A DNA stretch of 64,000 nucleotides from CAZJFH01 sp964545205. GTDB taxonomy: Bacteria > Pseudomonadota > Alphaproteobacteria > Rhodospirillales > Magnetospirillaceae. The DNA lies in contig CAZJFH010000022.1 of NCBI GenBank assembly GCA_964545205.1, positions 1-64,000 on the forward strand. The letters are read 5' to 3'. Below are positions 32,304-41,606 of this stretch, piece by piece (the first letter of the stretch is position 1; each line of letters begins with the position of its first letter). A program made the position numbers and the translations under genes. The notes below the pieces were generated by a model. The model was given only the letters and a program-made list of their open reading frames with translations, did no database searches and had not been told where the DNA came from.

Positions 32304-32570
32304 ATGACCGAAGCCGACCTGCTCGACGTCGCGCGCGACGCCCTGATCGTGGTCATCAAGACCAGCGCGCCGGTGATGCTGGCCGGCCTGACCGTCGGCG
32401 TGCTGATCTCGCTGTTCCAGGCGCTGACGCAGATCCAGGAGATGACGCTGACCTTCGTGCCCAAGATCCTGGTCACGTTCACGTCGCTGCTGCTGCTGCT
32501 GCCCTTCATGCTCAAGACGCTGGTCGAGTTCACCCGCATTGTGATGGACCGCGCCGCCCACGGCGGCTAG
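32304..32570 (+). CDS. fliQ: Flagellar biosynthesis protein FliQ
   Basis: 88 residues with two membrane helices and the FliQ pattern VVIKTSAPVMLAGLTVGVLISLFQALTQIQEMTLTFVPK. It is a subunit of the FliPQR export gate. It ends 7 bp before fliR. Confidence 0.96.
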   Translation: MTEADLLDVARDALIVVIKTSAPVMLAGLTVGVLISLFQALTQIQEMTLTFVPKILVTFTSLLLLLPFMLKTLVEFTRIVMDRAAHGG

Positions 32571-32577
32571 GACCGAG

Positions 32578-33342
32578 ATGCTCAGCGACCTGCTCACCTA
32601 CGACGTCTTCCAGTTCCTGCTGGTCTTCGCGCGCCTCGGCGCCGTCATCATGATGCTGCCGGGCTTCGGCAGCCCGATGGTCAGCACCCGCATCCGCCTG
32701 ATCCTCGCCCTGGGCCTGTGCCTGGTGGTGACGCCGGTCGTCGGCTCGGGCCTGCCGGCGATGCCGCAGCAGCCGGCGGCGCTGCTGCTGCTGCTGTTCG
32801 GCGAGATCACCATCGGGCTGTTCCTGGGCCTGACGGTCCAGGCGCTGATGGTCGCGCTCAACCTCGCCGGCTCGTACATGAGCTACCAGTCGGGCATGGC
32901 CAACGCCCTGGTGCGCGACCCGGTCAGCGAGCAGCAGAGCCTGATCATCCCCAGCTTCATGGCCAATCTGGCGGTGGTGATGATCTTCGTCACCGACCTG
33001 CACCACCTGATGCTGCGGGCGGCGGTCGACAGCTACCTGCTGTTCCGGCCGGGCGCGCCGCTGCCGCTGGGCGACTTCGCCAACGCCTTCGCCCGCACGC
33101 TGGGCGACAGCTTCGCGCTGGGCCTGCAGCTCGCCGGGCCGGTGCTGGTGTTCGGCGTCATCTTCAACACCGGTCTGGGCCTGATCTCGCGGCTGATGCC
33201 GGCGCTGCAGGTCTATTTCGTCGCCATTCCGATCCAGGTGCTGGTCGGAATCCTGCTGCTGTCGGCGACGCTGCCGGCGATGATGATGTGGTTCCTGCGC
33301 GCCATGGAGGACGGACTGCTGCCGTTCACCGCGGGGGGATGA
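32578..33342 (+). CDS. fliR: Flagellar biosynthesis protein FliR
   Basis: 254 residues, normal length, with about six hydrophobic segments. Characteristic stretches are FARLGAVIMMLPGFGSPMVSTRIRL, LAGSYMSYQSGMANA and FNTGLGLISRLMPALQVYFVAIPIQVLVG. FliR completes the FliP5-FliQ4-FliR1 export gate. The stop is followed directly by the ATG of flhB. Confidence 0.96.
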   Translation: MLSDLLTYDVFQFLLVFARLGAVIMMLPGFGSPMVSTRIRLILALGLCLVVTPVVGSGLPAMPQQPAALLLLLFGEITIGLFLGLTVQALMVALNLAGSYMSYQSGMANALVRDPVSEQQSLIIPSFMANLAVVMIFVTDLHHLMLRAAVDSYLLFRPGAPLPLGDFANAFARTLGDSFALGLQLAGPVLVFGVIFNTGLGLISRLMPALQVYFVAIPIQVLVGILLLSATLPAMMMWFLRAMEDGLLPFTAGG

Positions 33343-34422
33343 ATGGCCGAAGACCAGGACAAGGACTCCAAGACAGAAGAGCCGACGGGCAAACGGCTCG
33401 AAGACGCCCGCAAGAAGGGCGACGTCGCCAAGTCCCAGGAAATCCAGACCTGGGCGATGCTCGTCGCCGGCACCGCGATCCTGCTGCTGTTCGGGCCGTG
33501 GATGGCCGGGCGGGTGCAGGCGGTGATGCGGCCGTTGATCGAGATGCCGCACGCCTTCGACACCGATTCCGCGGCGCTGCACCGGCTGCTCGTCGACCTG
33601 GCGCTCGAGCTGCTGCTGGTCATGGCCGGGCCGTTCGCGCTGCTGATGGTGGTGGCGGTCGCCACCGGCATCGCCCAGCACGGCTGGGTGTTCACCTTCG
33701 AAAAGATCAAACCCAAGCTCAGCAAGATCAATCCGATCCAGTCGGCGCAGAAGTACCTGACGCCGCAGCCCTGGCTGGAACTGCTCAAGGGCCTGCTGAA
33801 GCTGGGCGTGGTCGCGGCGGCGATCATCCTGATCGTCTGGCCGCGGCAGCGCGAGCTCGAGCTGCTGCTCGGCATGGAAGTCCGGATCCAGCTCGCCTAT
33901 CTGATGGATATCCTGGCCCTGGTGCTCTATGCCGTGATCGCGGTCGTGGCGGTGATCGCGGTCGCCGATCTGCTCTATCAGCGCTATTCGCACCATGAGA
34001 AGATGCGCATGACCAAGCAGGAGGTCCGCGACGAGCACAAGCAGCAGGAAGGCGACCCGCAGGTCAAGGCGCGCATCCGCAGCCTGCGCATCGAGCGCGC
34101 CCGCCAGCGCATGATGCAGGCCGTGCCGACCGCCGACGTCGTCGTCACCAACCCGACCCACTACGCGGTGGCGATGAAATACGATATGGAAGCCATGGGC
34201 GCGCCGGTGGTCGTGGCCAAGGGCGTCGACCATCTCGCCTTGCGCATCCGCGAGATGGCCAAGGAGCACGAGGTGACCATCGTCGAGAATCCGCCGCTGG
34301 CGCGCGCCCTGTACGCCGCCGTCGAGGTCGACCAGGAGATTCCACCTGAACACTACAAGGCAGTCGCCGAGGTCATCGGCTACGTCATGCGGCTCAAGGG
34401 CAAGCTCAAGCCCAAGCACTGA
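33343..34422 (+). CDS. flhB: Flagellar type III export switch protein FlhB
   Basis: 359 residues. The N-terminus KTEEPTGKRLEDARKKGDVAKSQ is classic FlhB. Four membrane segments (about 32-220) precede the cytoplasmic domain with the autocleavage motif NPTH near residue 270 (VVVTNPTHYAVAMKYD). Cleavage between Asn and Pro switches export from rod/hook to filament substrates. VVAKGVDHLALRIREMAKEHEV and IPPEHYKAVAEVIGYVMRLKGK complete the match. It adjoins fliR with no gap and lies 10 bp before cckA. Confidence 0.97.
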   Translation: MAEDQDKDSKTEEPTGKRLEDARKKGDVAKSQEIQTWAMLVAGTAILLLFGPWMAGRVQAVMRPLIEMPHAFDTDSAALHRLLVDLALELLLVMAGPFALLMVVAVATGIAQHGWVFTFEKIKPKLSKINPIQSAQKYLTPQPWLELLKGLLKLGVVAAAIILIVWPRQRELELLLGMEVRIQLAYLMDILALVLYAVIAVVAVIAVADLLYQRYSHHEKMRMTKQEVRDEHKQQEGDPQVKARIRSLRIERARQRMMQAVPTADVVVTNPTHYAVAMKYDMEAMGAPVVVAKGVDHLALRIREMAKEHEVTIVENPPLARALYAAVEVDQEIPPEHYKAVAEVIGYVMRLKGKLKPKH

Positions 34423-34432
34423 GGTCGCGCCG

Positions 34433-36802
34433 ATGCGGCTGGCGCTGGCGCTCGCCTTCGCGGTGATGACGCTGCTGGCCTTCGTCGCCACCGACGAGCT
34501 GCGCCCGGCGGTGGTCGTCGTCGCCGGGCTCGGCGCCGCCATCCTCGTGGTGCTCGGCCGGCGCGCGGCGGCGGCGGCGCGCGCGGCGGCGCGCGGCGAA
34601 TGGCTGGCCGCGGCCTTCGACGCCGAATCCGGCGCCCGCCTGGCGGTCGGCCCCGAGGGCGAGCTGCGCCGCAACGGTCCGGCGCGGAGCCTGTTCGCCG
34701 GCGCCGACGATCCCCTGTCCGGCCTGCGCGAGCGCGCCGCCGGCGACGAGCGCACGCTGGAGGAGCTGGACCGGCTGCGCGCGGCGGCGAGCATCGGCAT
34801 CGCCGAATCGATTGAGATCTCGCTGTCGGGCGGCGACGGCGGCCGCGAATGGTGGAGCCTGTCGGTGCGGCCGATGACGACGCCCGCCGGCGCCGTGCTG
34901 TGGCGCGGCGAGGAGGTCACCGGCCGGCGCGCCATCGAGGAGACGCTGCGGCGCGAGCACGAGATGCTGACCGACTTCCTCGACTTCCTGCCGGTCGGCT
35001 GCTACTCGGCCGACACCGAGGGCCGGTTCCGCTACGTCAACCTGCGCCTCGCCGAATGGCTCGGCCGCACGCCCGACGCGCTGGTCGGCATGGACATGCG
35101 CGAGGTCCTCGGCGTCGTGCCCGATCCCGAGGACGACCGCGCCGAGATGCGCCTGCGCGGCAAGGGCGGCGACGTGTTCCAGGCCTTCGTCAGCCATGCC
35201 GTCTACGACGACGCCGGCGAGACGCTGACCCGCTCGGTGGTGGTGCGCGACCTGATGCCCGAGCGCATGTGGGAGCGGGCGCTGAAATCGGCCGAGCGCC
35301 GCGTCAAGTGGCTGTTCGACGACGCGCCGGTCGGCATCGCCATGGTCGATCCCGACGGCATCATCGGCATGACCAACCGGGCGCTGCAGGGCATGCTCGG
35401 GCTCGACGACGACGGCGCCGGCCGCCAGCTCCTCGACCTGGTGGCGCCCGAGGACCGCGCCGCCGCCGCCGACCTGTTCTCGCGCGTGCTGATGGGCACG
35501 GCGCCCAGCGGCCACATGGACCTGCGCCTGCTGGGCCGCGGCGAGCTGGTCGCCACCGTCTGGGTCAATCCCGCCGCCGAGGACGGCAGCATCTCGGGCC
35601 TGATGGCGCATTTCCTCGACACCACCGAGCAGAAGAACCTCGAGATCCAGTTCGCCCAGTCGCAGAAGATGCAGGCGATGGGCCAGCTCGCCGGCGGCGT
35701 CGCCCACGACTTCAACAACCTGCTGACCGCGATGATCGGCTTTTGCGATCTGATGCTGCAGCGCCACGGCCCCGGCGACGCCTCGTTCGCCGACATCATG
35801 CAGATCAAGCAGAACGCCAACCGCGCCGCCAGCCTGGTGCGCCAGCTCCTGGCCTTCTCGCGCCGCCAGACGATGACGCCGCAGCCGCTGTCGGTGACCG
35901 ACGCCCTGGCCGAGCTGTCGTCGCTGCTGCGCCGCCTGCTCGGCGAGCGCATCGCCCTGGAGATGGTGCACGGCCGCGACGTCGGCCTGGTGCGCGTCGA
36001 CCCCGGCCAGTTCGACCAGGTGGTGATCAACCTGGCCGTCAACGCCCGCGACGCCATGGCCGGCGGCGGCACCCTGGCCATCCGCACCGATTCCAAGATC
36101 CTCGACAAGCCGATGCAGCGCGGCCACGAGACGGTGCCGCCCGGGCGCTACGTCGTGCTGGAGGTGCGCGACACCGGCCACGGCATCGCCAAGGAGAACC
36201 TGTCGCGCATCTTCGAGCCGTTCTTCTCGACCAAAGCGGTCGGCGCCGGCACCGGCCTGGGGCTGTCGACCGTCTACGGCATCGTGCGCCAGACCGAGGG
36301 CTTCATCTTCGTCGACAGCGAGATCGGCGCCGGCACCACCTTTTCGATCTGGCTGCCGCGCTACGAGGCGCCCGAGGAGGCGCGGCCGGGCCGCGCGCCC
36401 GAACCGGCGCCGGCCGAGCGCGACCTCACCGGCGCCGGCACCATCATGCTGGTCGAGGACGAGGACGCGGTGCGGCTGTTCGCCGGCCGCGCCCTGCGCA
36501 ACAAGGGCTACACCGTCACCGAGGCGGCCAGCGGCGAGGGCGCGATCGAGCTGCTCAAGGACGCCGGCGCCATCGACGTGCTGATCACCGACGTGGTGAT
36601 GCCGGGCATGGACGGCGCCACCCTGGCGCGGCTGGTGCGCAGCGAACGGCCCGAGACGCGGGTGATCATGATCTCGGGCTATTCCGAGGACGTCGCCTTC
36701 GACGGCCTGTCCGACGACCCCGCCGTCCGGTTCCTGCCCAAGCCGTTCAGCCTCAAGCAGCTCGCGAGCGCGGTCAAGGAGGCGCTGGACGGGGCGGAAT
36801 GA
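34433..36802 (+). CDS. cckA: CckA-type hybrid histidine kinase
   Basis: 789 residues. Two N-terminal membrane helices (about 3-45) are followed by PAS domains (about 170-290 and 295-400), HisKA with GQLAGGVAHDFNNLLTAMIG (His425), HATPase_c and a C-terminal receiver domain with Asp720 (LITDVVMPGMDG). The stretches SQKMQAMGQLAGG and MQIKQNANRAASLVRQLLAF are nearly invariant in CckA. In Caulobacter CckA phosphorylates ChpT and thereby controls CtrA and CpdR; in Rhodospirillales the same phosphorelay mainly governs motility. Its place behind flhB fits that. Confidence 0.93.
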   Translation: MRLALALAFAVMTLLAFVATDELRPAVVVVAGLGAAILVVLGRRAAAAARAAARGEWLAAAFDAESGARLAVGPEGELRRNGPARSLFAGADDPLSGLRERAAGDERTLEELDRLRAAASIGIAESIEISLSGGDGGREWWSLSVRPMTTPAGAVLWRGEEVTGRRAIEETLRREHEMLTDFLDFLPVGCYSADTEGRFRYVNLRLAEWLGRTPDALVGMDMREVLGVVPDPEDDRAEMRLRGKGGDVFQAFVSHAVYDDAGETLTRSVVVRDLMPERMWERALKSAERRVKWLFDDAPVGIAMVDPDGIIGMTNRALQGMLGLDDDGAGRQLLDLVAPEDRAAAADLFSRVLMGTAPSGHMDLRLLGRGELVATVWVNPAAEDGSISGLMAHFLDTTEQKNLEIQFAQSQKMQAMGQLAGGVAHDFNNLLTAMIGFCDLMLQRHGPGDASFADIMQIKQNANRAASLVRQLLAFSRRQTMTPQPLSVTDALAELSSLLRRLLGERIALEMVHGRDVGLVRVDPGQFDQVVINLAVNARDAMAGGGTLAIRTDSKILDKPMQRGHETVPPGRYVVLEVRDTGHGIAKENLSRIFEPFFSTKAVGAGTGLGLSTVYGIVRQTEGFIFVDSEIGAGTTFSIWLPRYEAPEEARPGRAPEPAPAERDLTGAGTIMLVEDEDAVRLFAGRALRNKGYTVTEAASGEGAIELLKDAGAIDVLITDVVMPGMDGATLARLVRSERPETRVIMISGYSEDVAFDGLSDDPAVRFLPKPFSLKQLASAVKEALDGAE

Positions 36803-36851
36803 GGGGACCAATGGGTCCGCCCCCGTCCTCGCCGGCACCGGCGGCTACCCG

Positions 36852-36886
36852 AGGCGATTGGCGGGCGGGACGCCCGCGCTCCCAGA
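36852..36886. repeat. Copy of the GC-rich dispersed repeat
   Basis: These 35 bp match 5761-5795 with one mismatch (C to A at the seventh base). Only one arm of the longer inverted repeat is present here. It lies between cckA and the aldo/keto reductase gene. Confidence 0.8.
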
Positions 36887-36951
36887 CGAAAGCCTTTTGG
36901 CGCGATGACGCGGCGCCTACATTAGCTCCGCACCATCCGACGGAGACGCCG

Positions 36952-37836
36952 ATGACGCCGATCAGCCGCCGCACCGTCCTGGGCGGCCTCGCCGCCGCCG
37001 CCGCCGCCGGCCTGGCGCCGCGGCCGGCGCTGTCCGCGCCGGCGCTGCCCGCCGTCGGCCTCGGCACCTGGATCACCTTCAACGTCGGCGAGGATCCGGT
37101 CTTGCGCGCCGCCTGCGCCGAGGTGATGGCCGCCTTCTTCGACGAGGGCGGCGGCATGATCGATTCCTCGCCGATGTACGGCTCGTCGCAGGCGGTGGTC
37201 GGCGCCGGGCTGGAGGCGCTGGGGCGTCCGCAAGGGCTGTTCTCGGCCGACAAGGTGTGGACCGGCTCGGGCGCGCGCGGGCCGGAGCAGATCGAGCAAT
37301 CGCGCCGGCTGTGGGGCGTGGAGCGCTTCGACCTGTTGCAGGTCCACAACCTGCTGGCCTGGGAGGAGCACCTGGAGACGCTGTTCGCGATGAAGGCGCA
37401 GGGCCGGCTGGGCCATGTCGGCATCACCACCTCGCACGGCCGCCGCCACGACGAATTCGAGCGCATCATGCGCACGCAGCCGCTCGATTTCGTGCAGCTC
37501 ACCTACAACGTCCTCGACCGCGAGGCCGAGGCCCGGCTGCTGCCGCTGGCCGCCGAGCGCGGCATCGGCGTGATCGTCAACCGGCCGTTCCGCCAGGGCG
37601 CGCTGACCCAGGCGCTGGCCGGGGCGCCGCTGCCGGGCTGGGCGGGCGAGCTCGGCGCCGCGAGCTGGGCGCAGCTTCTCCTGAAGTTCATCCTTTCGCA
37701 TCCGGCGGTGACCTGCGCCATTCCCGCCACCACCCGCGTCGACCACATGCGCGAGAACAAGGCGGCGGCGCGCGGGCCGATGCCCGACCCGGCGCTGCGC
37801 CGGCGCATCGTCGCGGCGGTCGAGGCGGCGCTGTGA
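36952..37836 (+). CDS. Tat-exported aldo/keto reductase
   Basis: 294 residues. The N-terminus SRRTVLGGLAAAAAAGLA is a twin-arginine signal, so the enzyme is probably periplasmic and carries a folded cofactor. The AKR tetrad is visible: Asp in MIDSSP, Tyr in MYGSSQ, Lys in ADKVW and His in LQVHNLL. The family uses NAD(P)H to reduce carbonyls; periplasmic Tat-borne members are a recognised but uncharacterised group. CGGAGACGCCG precedes the start. There is no close operon partner. Confidence 0.88.
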   Translation: MTPISRRTVLGGLAAAAAAGLAPRPALSAPALPAVGLGTWITFNVGEDPVLRAACAEVMAAFFDEGGGMIDSSPMYGSSQAVVGAGLEALGRPQGLFSADKVWTGSGARGPEQIEQSRRLWGVERFDLLQVHNLLAWEEHLETLFAMKAQGRLGHVGITTSHGRRHDEFERIMRTQPLDFVQLTYNVLDREAEARLLPLAAERGIGVIVNRPFRQGALTQALAGAPLPGWAGELGAASWAQLLLKFILSHPAVTCAIPATTRVDHMRENKAAARGPMPDPALRRRIVAAVEAAL

Positions 37837-37900
37837 CCCCGGCGCGCGCTCGGCTCGACCGGGCCGTGATGCCCGCCCGTTTCCCTAGGGGCGTCAGGGC

Positions 37901-38593
37901 ATGAGTTCGGCGTGGTGGACCTATTCGCCGGGCGACCTTCTGCTGTTCGCGCCGCGGACCTGGTACCGCCTGATCGAGATGCACAACGCGGCGCTGTGGC
38001 CGTGGCATCTGGCGTTCGTGGCCGTCGGGCTGGCGTCGATCGTGCTGCGCCGGCGCGCCGCGGGCCGTTTCACGGCGCTGCTGCTGGCCGGCTGCTGGGC
38101 GTTCGCCGGCATCGCCTTCCTGCAGGACCGTTACGCCACCATCAACTGGGCGGCGGCGTATTTCGCGGCGCTGTTCGTCGCCCAGGCGCTGCTGCTGGCG
38201 CTGCTGGGCGGCGCCGGGCTGTTGCGGTTCGGCCCGGACGACGGACCGGGGCTCGCGCTGGCGGTGGTCGGGGTGGCGGCCTGGCCGCTGATCGCGCCGC
38301 TGCTCGACCGGCCGTGGGCCCAAGCCGAGGTGTTCGGCGTCATGCCCGACCCGACGGCGGTGGCGACGCTGGGGCTGCTGACGGGCGTGCGCGGCCGGCT
38401 GGTATGGCTGGCGATGCCGGTGCCGCTGGTCTGGCTGTCGGTCAGCGGCCTGACGCTGTGGGTCATGGAGGCGCCCGAGGCCGCCGCGCCGCCGGCGGCG
38501 GCGGCGCTGGCGCTCGGCGTCGCGCTCAGCCGTGGCTGGCGAGCACGGTCTCGACGTCGCCGGCCGCCTCGCGGCCCGGCAGCACCGCGTTGA
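37901..38593 (+). CDS. DUF6064-like membrane protein
   Basis: 230 residues with about six membrane helices from residue 27 on. The N-terminal MSSAWWTYSPGDLLLFAPRTWYRLIEMHNAALWP and the central YATINWAAAYFAALFVAQALLL are typical of the DUF6064 family of unknown function. The last 20 or so residues are Arg/Pro rich and overlap the convergent permease gene by 68 bp, so the C-terminal tail may be neutral read-through. Confidence 0.75.
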   Translation: MSSAWWTYSPGDLLLFAPRTWYRLIEMHNAALWPWHLAFVAVGLASIVLRRRAAGRFTALLLAGCWAFAGIAFLQDRYATINWAAAYFAALFVAQALLLALLGGAGLLRFGPDDGPGLALAVVGVAAWPLIAPLLDRPWAQAEVFGVMPDPTAVATLGLLTGVRGRLVWLAMPVPLVWLSVSGLTLWVMEAPEAAAPPAAAALALGVALSRGWRARSRRRRPPRGPAAPR

Positions 38594-39830
38594 GCAGCAC
38601 GCCGATCAGCGCCGACAGCGCCATCGACGACACCGCGAAGCCGCCCGCGAACTTCAGCTCGGCGCCGCCGATGCCGATGACCAGGATGGTCGAGGCGATC
38701 AGCAGGTTGCGCTTGTTGCCGAGGTCGACCTTGCCCTCGATCAGCGTGCGGATGCCCGACGAGGCGATGACCCCGAACAGCGCGATCGCGACGCCGCCCA
38801 TCACCGCGGTCGGGATGGTCTGCAGGAACGCGCTCAGCGTGCCGACGAAGCCGAGCACCAGCGCCAGCACCGCCGCGCCGCCGATCACCCAGGCGCTGAA
38901 GACGCGGGTGATCGCCAGCACGCCGACGTTCTCGCCGTAGGTGGTGTTCGGCGGACCGCCGATCAGCGCCGCCAGGCTGGTCGCCAGGCCGTCGCCGAGC
39001 AGGGTGCGGTGCAGGCCGGGCCTGGCGAGGAAATTGCGGCCGACGACGCGGCTGAGCACGATCTGGTCGCCGATGTGCTCGGCCATGGTGACCAGGGCCA
39101 CCGGGGCGACGATCAGGATCACCGCCAGCGGCGAGACGCCCTCCTTCAGGCCCGAGAAGAACAGCGCGAACTCGGGGACGCGCAGCAGCGGCGCCTCGGC
39201 CACCGGCGCGAAGTCGACCATGCCGGCGAGGATCGCGGCGAGGTAGCCGGTGACGATGCCGAGCAGGATCGGCACCACGGTGAAGAAGCCGCGCAGCACC
39301 AGCGAATAGAAGAAGATCGAGCCCAGCGTGAACAGCGCCACCAGCAGATGCGGCAGGCTGTACGCGCCGCCGCCGGCGGTGTTCTGGGCCATGTCGACGG
39401 CGACGCTGGCCAGCCCGAGGCCGATGACCACGATCACCGGCCCGACGACGACCGGCGGCAGCAGATTCAGCAGCCAGCGGACGCCGAAGGCTTTGATCAG
39501 CGCCGAGACCAGCAGGTAGACCATCCCGGCGACGAAGGCGCCGAGCATCGCGCCGCCCGGGCCGCCGAGCGCCGAGGCGGCGATGATCGGGCCGATGAAG
39601 GCGAAGGAGGAGCCGAGATAGGCCGGCACCGCGAAGCCGGTGCTGGCCAGGTAGACCAGGGTGCCGAGGCCGCTCGAGACCAGCGCCACCGCCGGATCCA
39701 GCCCGGTCAGGATCGGCACCAGCACGGTGGCGCCGAACATCGCGAACAGGTGCTGGACGCTGAGCAGGGCGAAGGTGCCGGGCGCCGGACGTTCATGGAC
39801 GTCGAGCACCCGTTCGGAAGCGGCGGTCAT
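38526..39830 (-). CDS. Uracil/xanthine permease (NCS2 family, UraA-like)
   Basis: 434 residues from ATG 39830, with GGGGGGA upstream. Family features: SVQHLFAMFGATVLVPILTGLDP at the N-terminus, VPAYLGSSFAFIGPI, TMAEHIGDQIVLS (substrate-binding Glu in TM8), and LIGGPPNTTYGENVGVLAITRV, the NCS2 signature. It should have 14 membrane segments and import uracil or a xanthine-type base with protons. The signature favours uracil, but no pyrimidine salvage gene is adjacent. Confidence 0.92.
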   Translation of the reverse strand: MTAASERVLDVHERPAPGTFALLSVQHLFAMFGATVLVPILTGLDPAVALVSSGLGTLVYLASTGFAVPAYLGSSFAFIGPIIAASALGGPGGAMLGAFVAGMVYLLVSALIKAFGVRWLLNLLPPVVVGPVIVVIGLGLASVAVDMAQNTAGGGAYSLPHLLVALFTLGSIFFYSLVLRGFFTVVPILLGIVTGYLAAILAGMVDFAPVAEAPLLRVPEFALFFSGLKEGVSPLAVILIVAPVALVTMAEHIGDQIVLSRVVGRNFLARPGLHRTLLGDGLATSLAALIGGPPNTTYGENVGVLAITRVFSAWVIGGAAVLALVLGFVGTLSAFLQTIPTAVMGGVAIALFGVIASSGIRTLIEGKVDLGNKRNLLIASTILVIGIGGAELKFAGGFAVSSMALSALIGVLLNAVLPGREAAGDVETVLASHG

Positions 39831-39958
39831 GGCGGTCCCCCCTCGGCATCGTTGCGTCGCCGAGGGATAGCGCGGGCGGCGGCCGGCGTCAAACGATGCG
39901 GTTTTCCGGCGATTGAGCACGGCCAGATTTGGCACTCTGAAACCACAAGCAGAGAGCC

Positions 39959-40342
39959 ATGTTCGACATCACCAACGCCCATCTTCCAAGACGCCAGCGA
40001 GTTCCTAGAGGCTCGGCGTTGGCCCGATGGTCCCTTCTGCCCGCACTGCGGTTCGGTCGAGGGCATCACGAAGATGCAGGGCAAGGCGCGTCGGCCCGGC
40101 CTCTCTAACAGTGCAAGGCCTGCCGCCACCAGTTCACCGTCACCGTCGGCACCGTCTACGAGCGCTCCAAACCGCTTGGTTCACGGCCCATCGTATCCGT
40201 CTGGCCATGCGCGAGCCGTTCTGCCAAGGCCCGATGGGCTCGGGCGGCGGCACCATCGAAGCCGCTATCACCTCGTCAGCGCCGCGCCGAAGAAGGCAAG
40301 CGCCTCACCTATCGGCGGACTGAAGTCGGGGTGGACTGCTAA
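39959..40342 (+). pseudogene. IS1595-family transposase remnant
   Basis: Pieces of one transposase appear in different frames: MFDITN, then after a shift FQDASEFLEARRWPDGPFCPHCGS and EGITKMQGKARRPGL, then after another shift CKACRHQFTVTVGTVYERS, then TAWFTAHRIRLAMREPFC, GPMGSGGGTIEA and finally EEGKRLTYRRTE before TAA at 40340. The order is right for IS1595 transposases, but most of the catalytic core between the N- and C-terminal pieces is deleted. Clear terminal inverted repeats were not found. Confidence 0.85.
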
Positions 40343-40462
40343 GCCAAGCTCACCCGTCAGCAGTCTCGCGAATTGCTGACCGCCGTTGATTGGGAAATAT
40401 GGGCGAGACTCATCCGCGCGACGGGGATACGCTGCCTTCTCAAACCAGTGGGAGGGGCAACA

Positions 40463-40942
40463 ATGCCCGACATCGGCGCCCTTTCGGTTGTGCTCAGTTC
40501 GTTCAAGGCGGCCAAGGATATTGCGGAGGCTATGGTAGGCCTCCGGGATGCTGCGGCGTTTCAGGGGAAGATGGTCGAATTCCAGTCTAAGATCATAGAT
40601 GCCCAAAATGCTGCATTTGCGGCACAAGAGGAGCGCTCGGCGCTTTTGGACAAGATACGTGACCTTGAAGCAAAGGTGGCTAGCTTCGAAACATGGGAAG
40701 CTGAGAAGCAACGCTACCATCTCAAAGAGATCGCTTCTGGCGTTTTTGCTTACGCGTTGAAAGAAGATACACGCGGCTCCGAACCGCCGCATTTGCTTTG
40801 CACAAACTGCTTTCAGCAAAAGCAAAAATGCGTGCTCCAATTTGAGCAGCGTGATGGGGGGCGGCAACACATCCATGTGTGTCCCCGGTGCAAAGCTAAT
40901 TATCTTGTGTTCGGCACGGCCTTGTCCATGCGGCCTCGTTAG
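40463..40942 (+). CDS. Coiled-coil/zinc-ribbon accessory protein
   Basis: 159 residues from ATG 40463 with GGGAGGGG upstream. An N-terminal helical region (about 5-85) has heptad character (LLDKIRDLEAKVASFETWEAE). It is followed by ASGVFAYAL and a C-terminal zinc-ribbon-like domain CTNCFQQKQKC...CPRCKANYL. Proteins of this design are common in prophages and genomic islands of proteobacteria; their function is not known. The base composition is clearly more AT-rich than that of neighbouring genes, supporting transfer. Confidence 0.75.
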   Translation: MPDIGALSVVLSSFKAAKDIAEAMVGLRDAAAFQGKMVEFQSKIIDAQNAAFAAQEERSALLDKIRDLEAKVASFETWEAEKQRYHLKEIASGVFAYALKEDTRGSEPPHLLCTNCFQQKQKCVLQFEQRDGGRQHIHVCPRCKANYLVFGTALSMRPR

Positions 40943-40994
40943 GCGTGGTAGCGCTCTTGCCCATCGCCGCCTCAGTCCACCATCGGAAGCGTCA

Positions 40995-41606
40995 ATGCCT
41001 TACATAAACCCTGTGGGTATCGAAAAATGCAGGAAGCGCTTGTCGGAAGCGCATGATTTTTTTCGGCTATGCAAATCCAGCAGAAGCCACGAAGAGTTTG
41101 CCAATAATTGGGCAGATTTTCTTATAAAAGCGGCTGCAATTATCCATATTATGGAAACCGCATCGACAAAAACGCCGCAAGGTAGGCAGTGGCATTACGC
41201 AAAGAAAAAGCAAGCCAGAAAAGACCCTCTCACTTTGTACATGTATCAAGCGCGAAACGCGGAAGAACACGGCCTAGAGCCTCTGACTGAACTTGAGCCA
41301 GGAGGCATCGGCATCGGCGCCAAAGGACAGGGTGTTCACATACGCCACGGAGTTTTTACTGCAAACGGTTTCTTTGGCATCATTGGAAAAAATCCGGACG
41401 GCTGCTACCCTACTGCAATTGTTCGACCGCCCCAATTACACCTTCTTCCTGTTGTGGATGACCGGCATCGGAATACATACGCCCCGCCCCGTGAGCACCT
41501 TGGCCGGCCCATTGAGGATAAAAGCCCGCTAGGGGTTGGCGAACTCTATCTCAAGTACCTTTCGGACCTGATTGCCGAGGCAGAGGAACTCGCTCGATCT
41601 CCATAG
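40995..41606 (+). CDS. Hypothetical accessory protein, AT-rich gene
   Basis: 203 residues from ATG 40995. No recognised domain. The N-terminal part is helical with RKRLSEAHDFFRLC and EFANNWADFLIKAAAIIHI; the later part has many Gly, His and Pro. It shares low GC content with the preceding gene and lies 52 bp behind it, so both probably arrived together. The 3' end overlaps the remains of a small gene on the other strand. Confidence 0.6.
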   Translation: MPYINPVGIEKCRKRLSEAHDFFRLCKSSRSHEEFANNWADFLIKAAAIIHIMETASTKTPQGRQWHYAKKKQARKDPLTLYMYQARNAEEHGLEPLTELEPGGIGIGAKGQGVHIRHGVFTANGFFGIIGKNPDGCYPTAIVRPPQLHLLPVVDDRHRNTYAPPREHLGRPIEDKSPLGVGELYLKYLSDLIAEAEELARSP

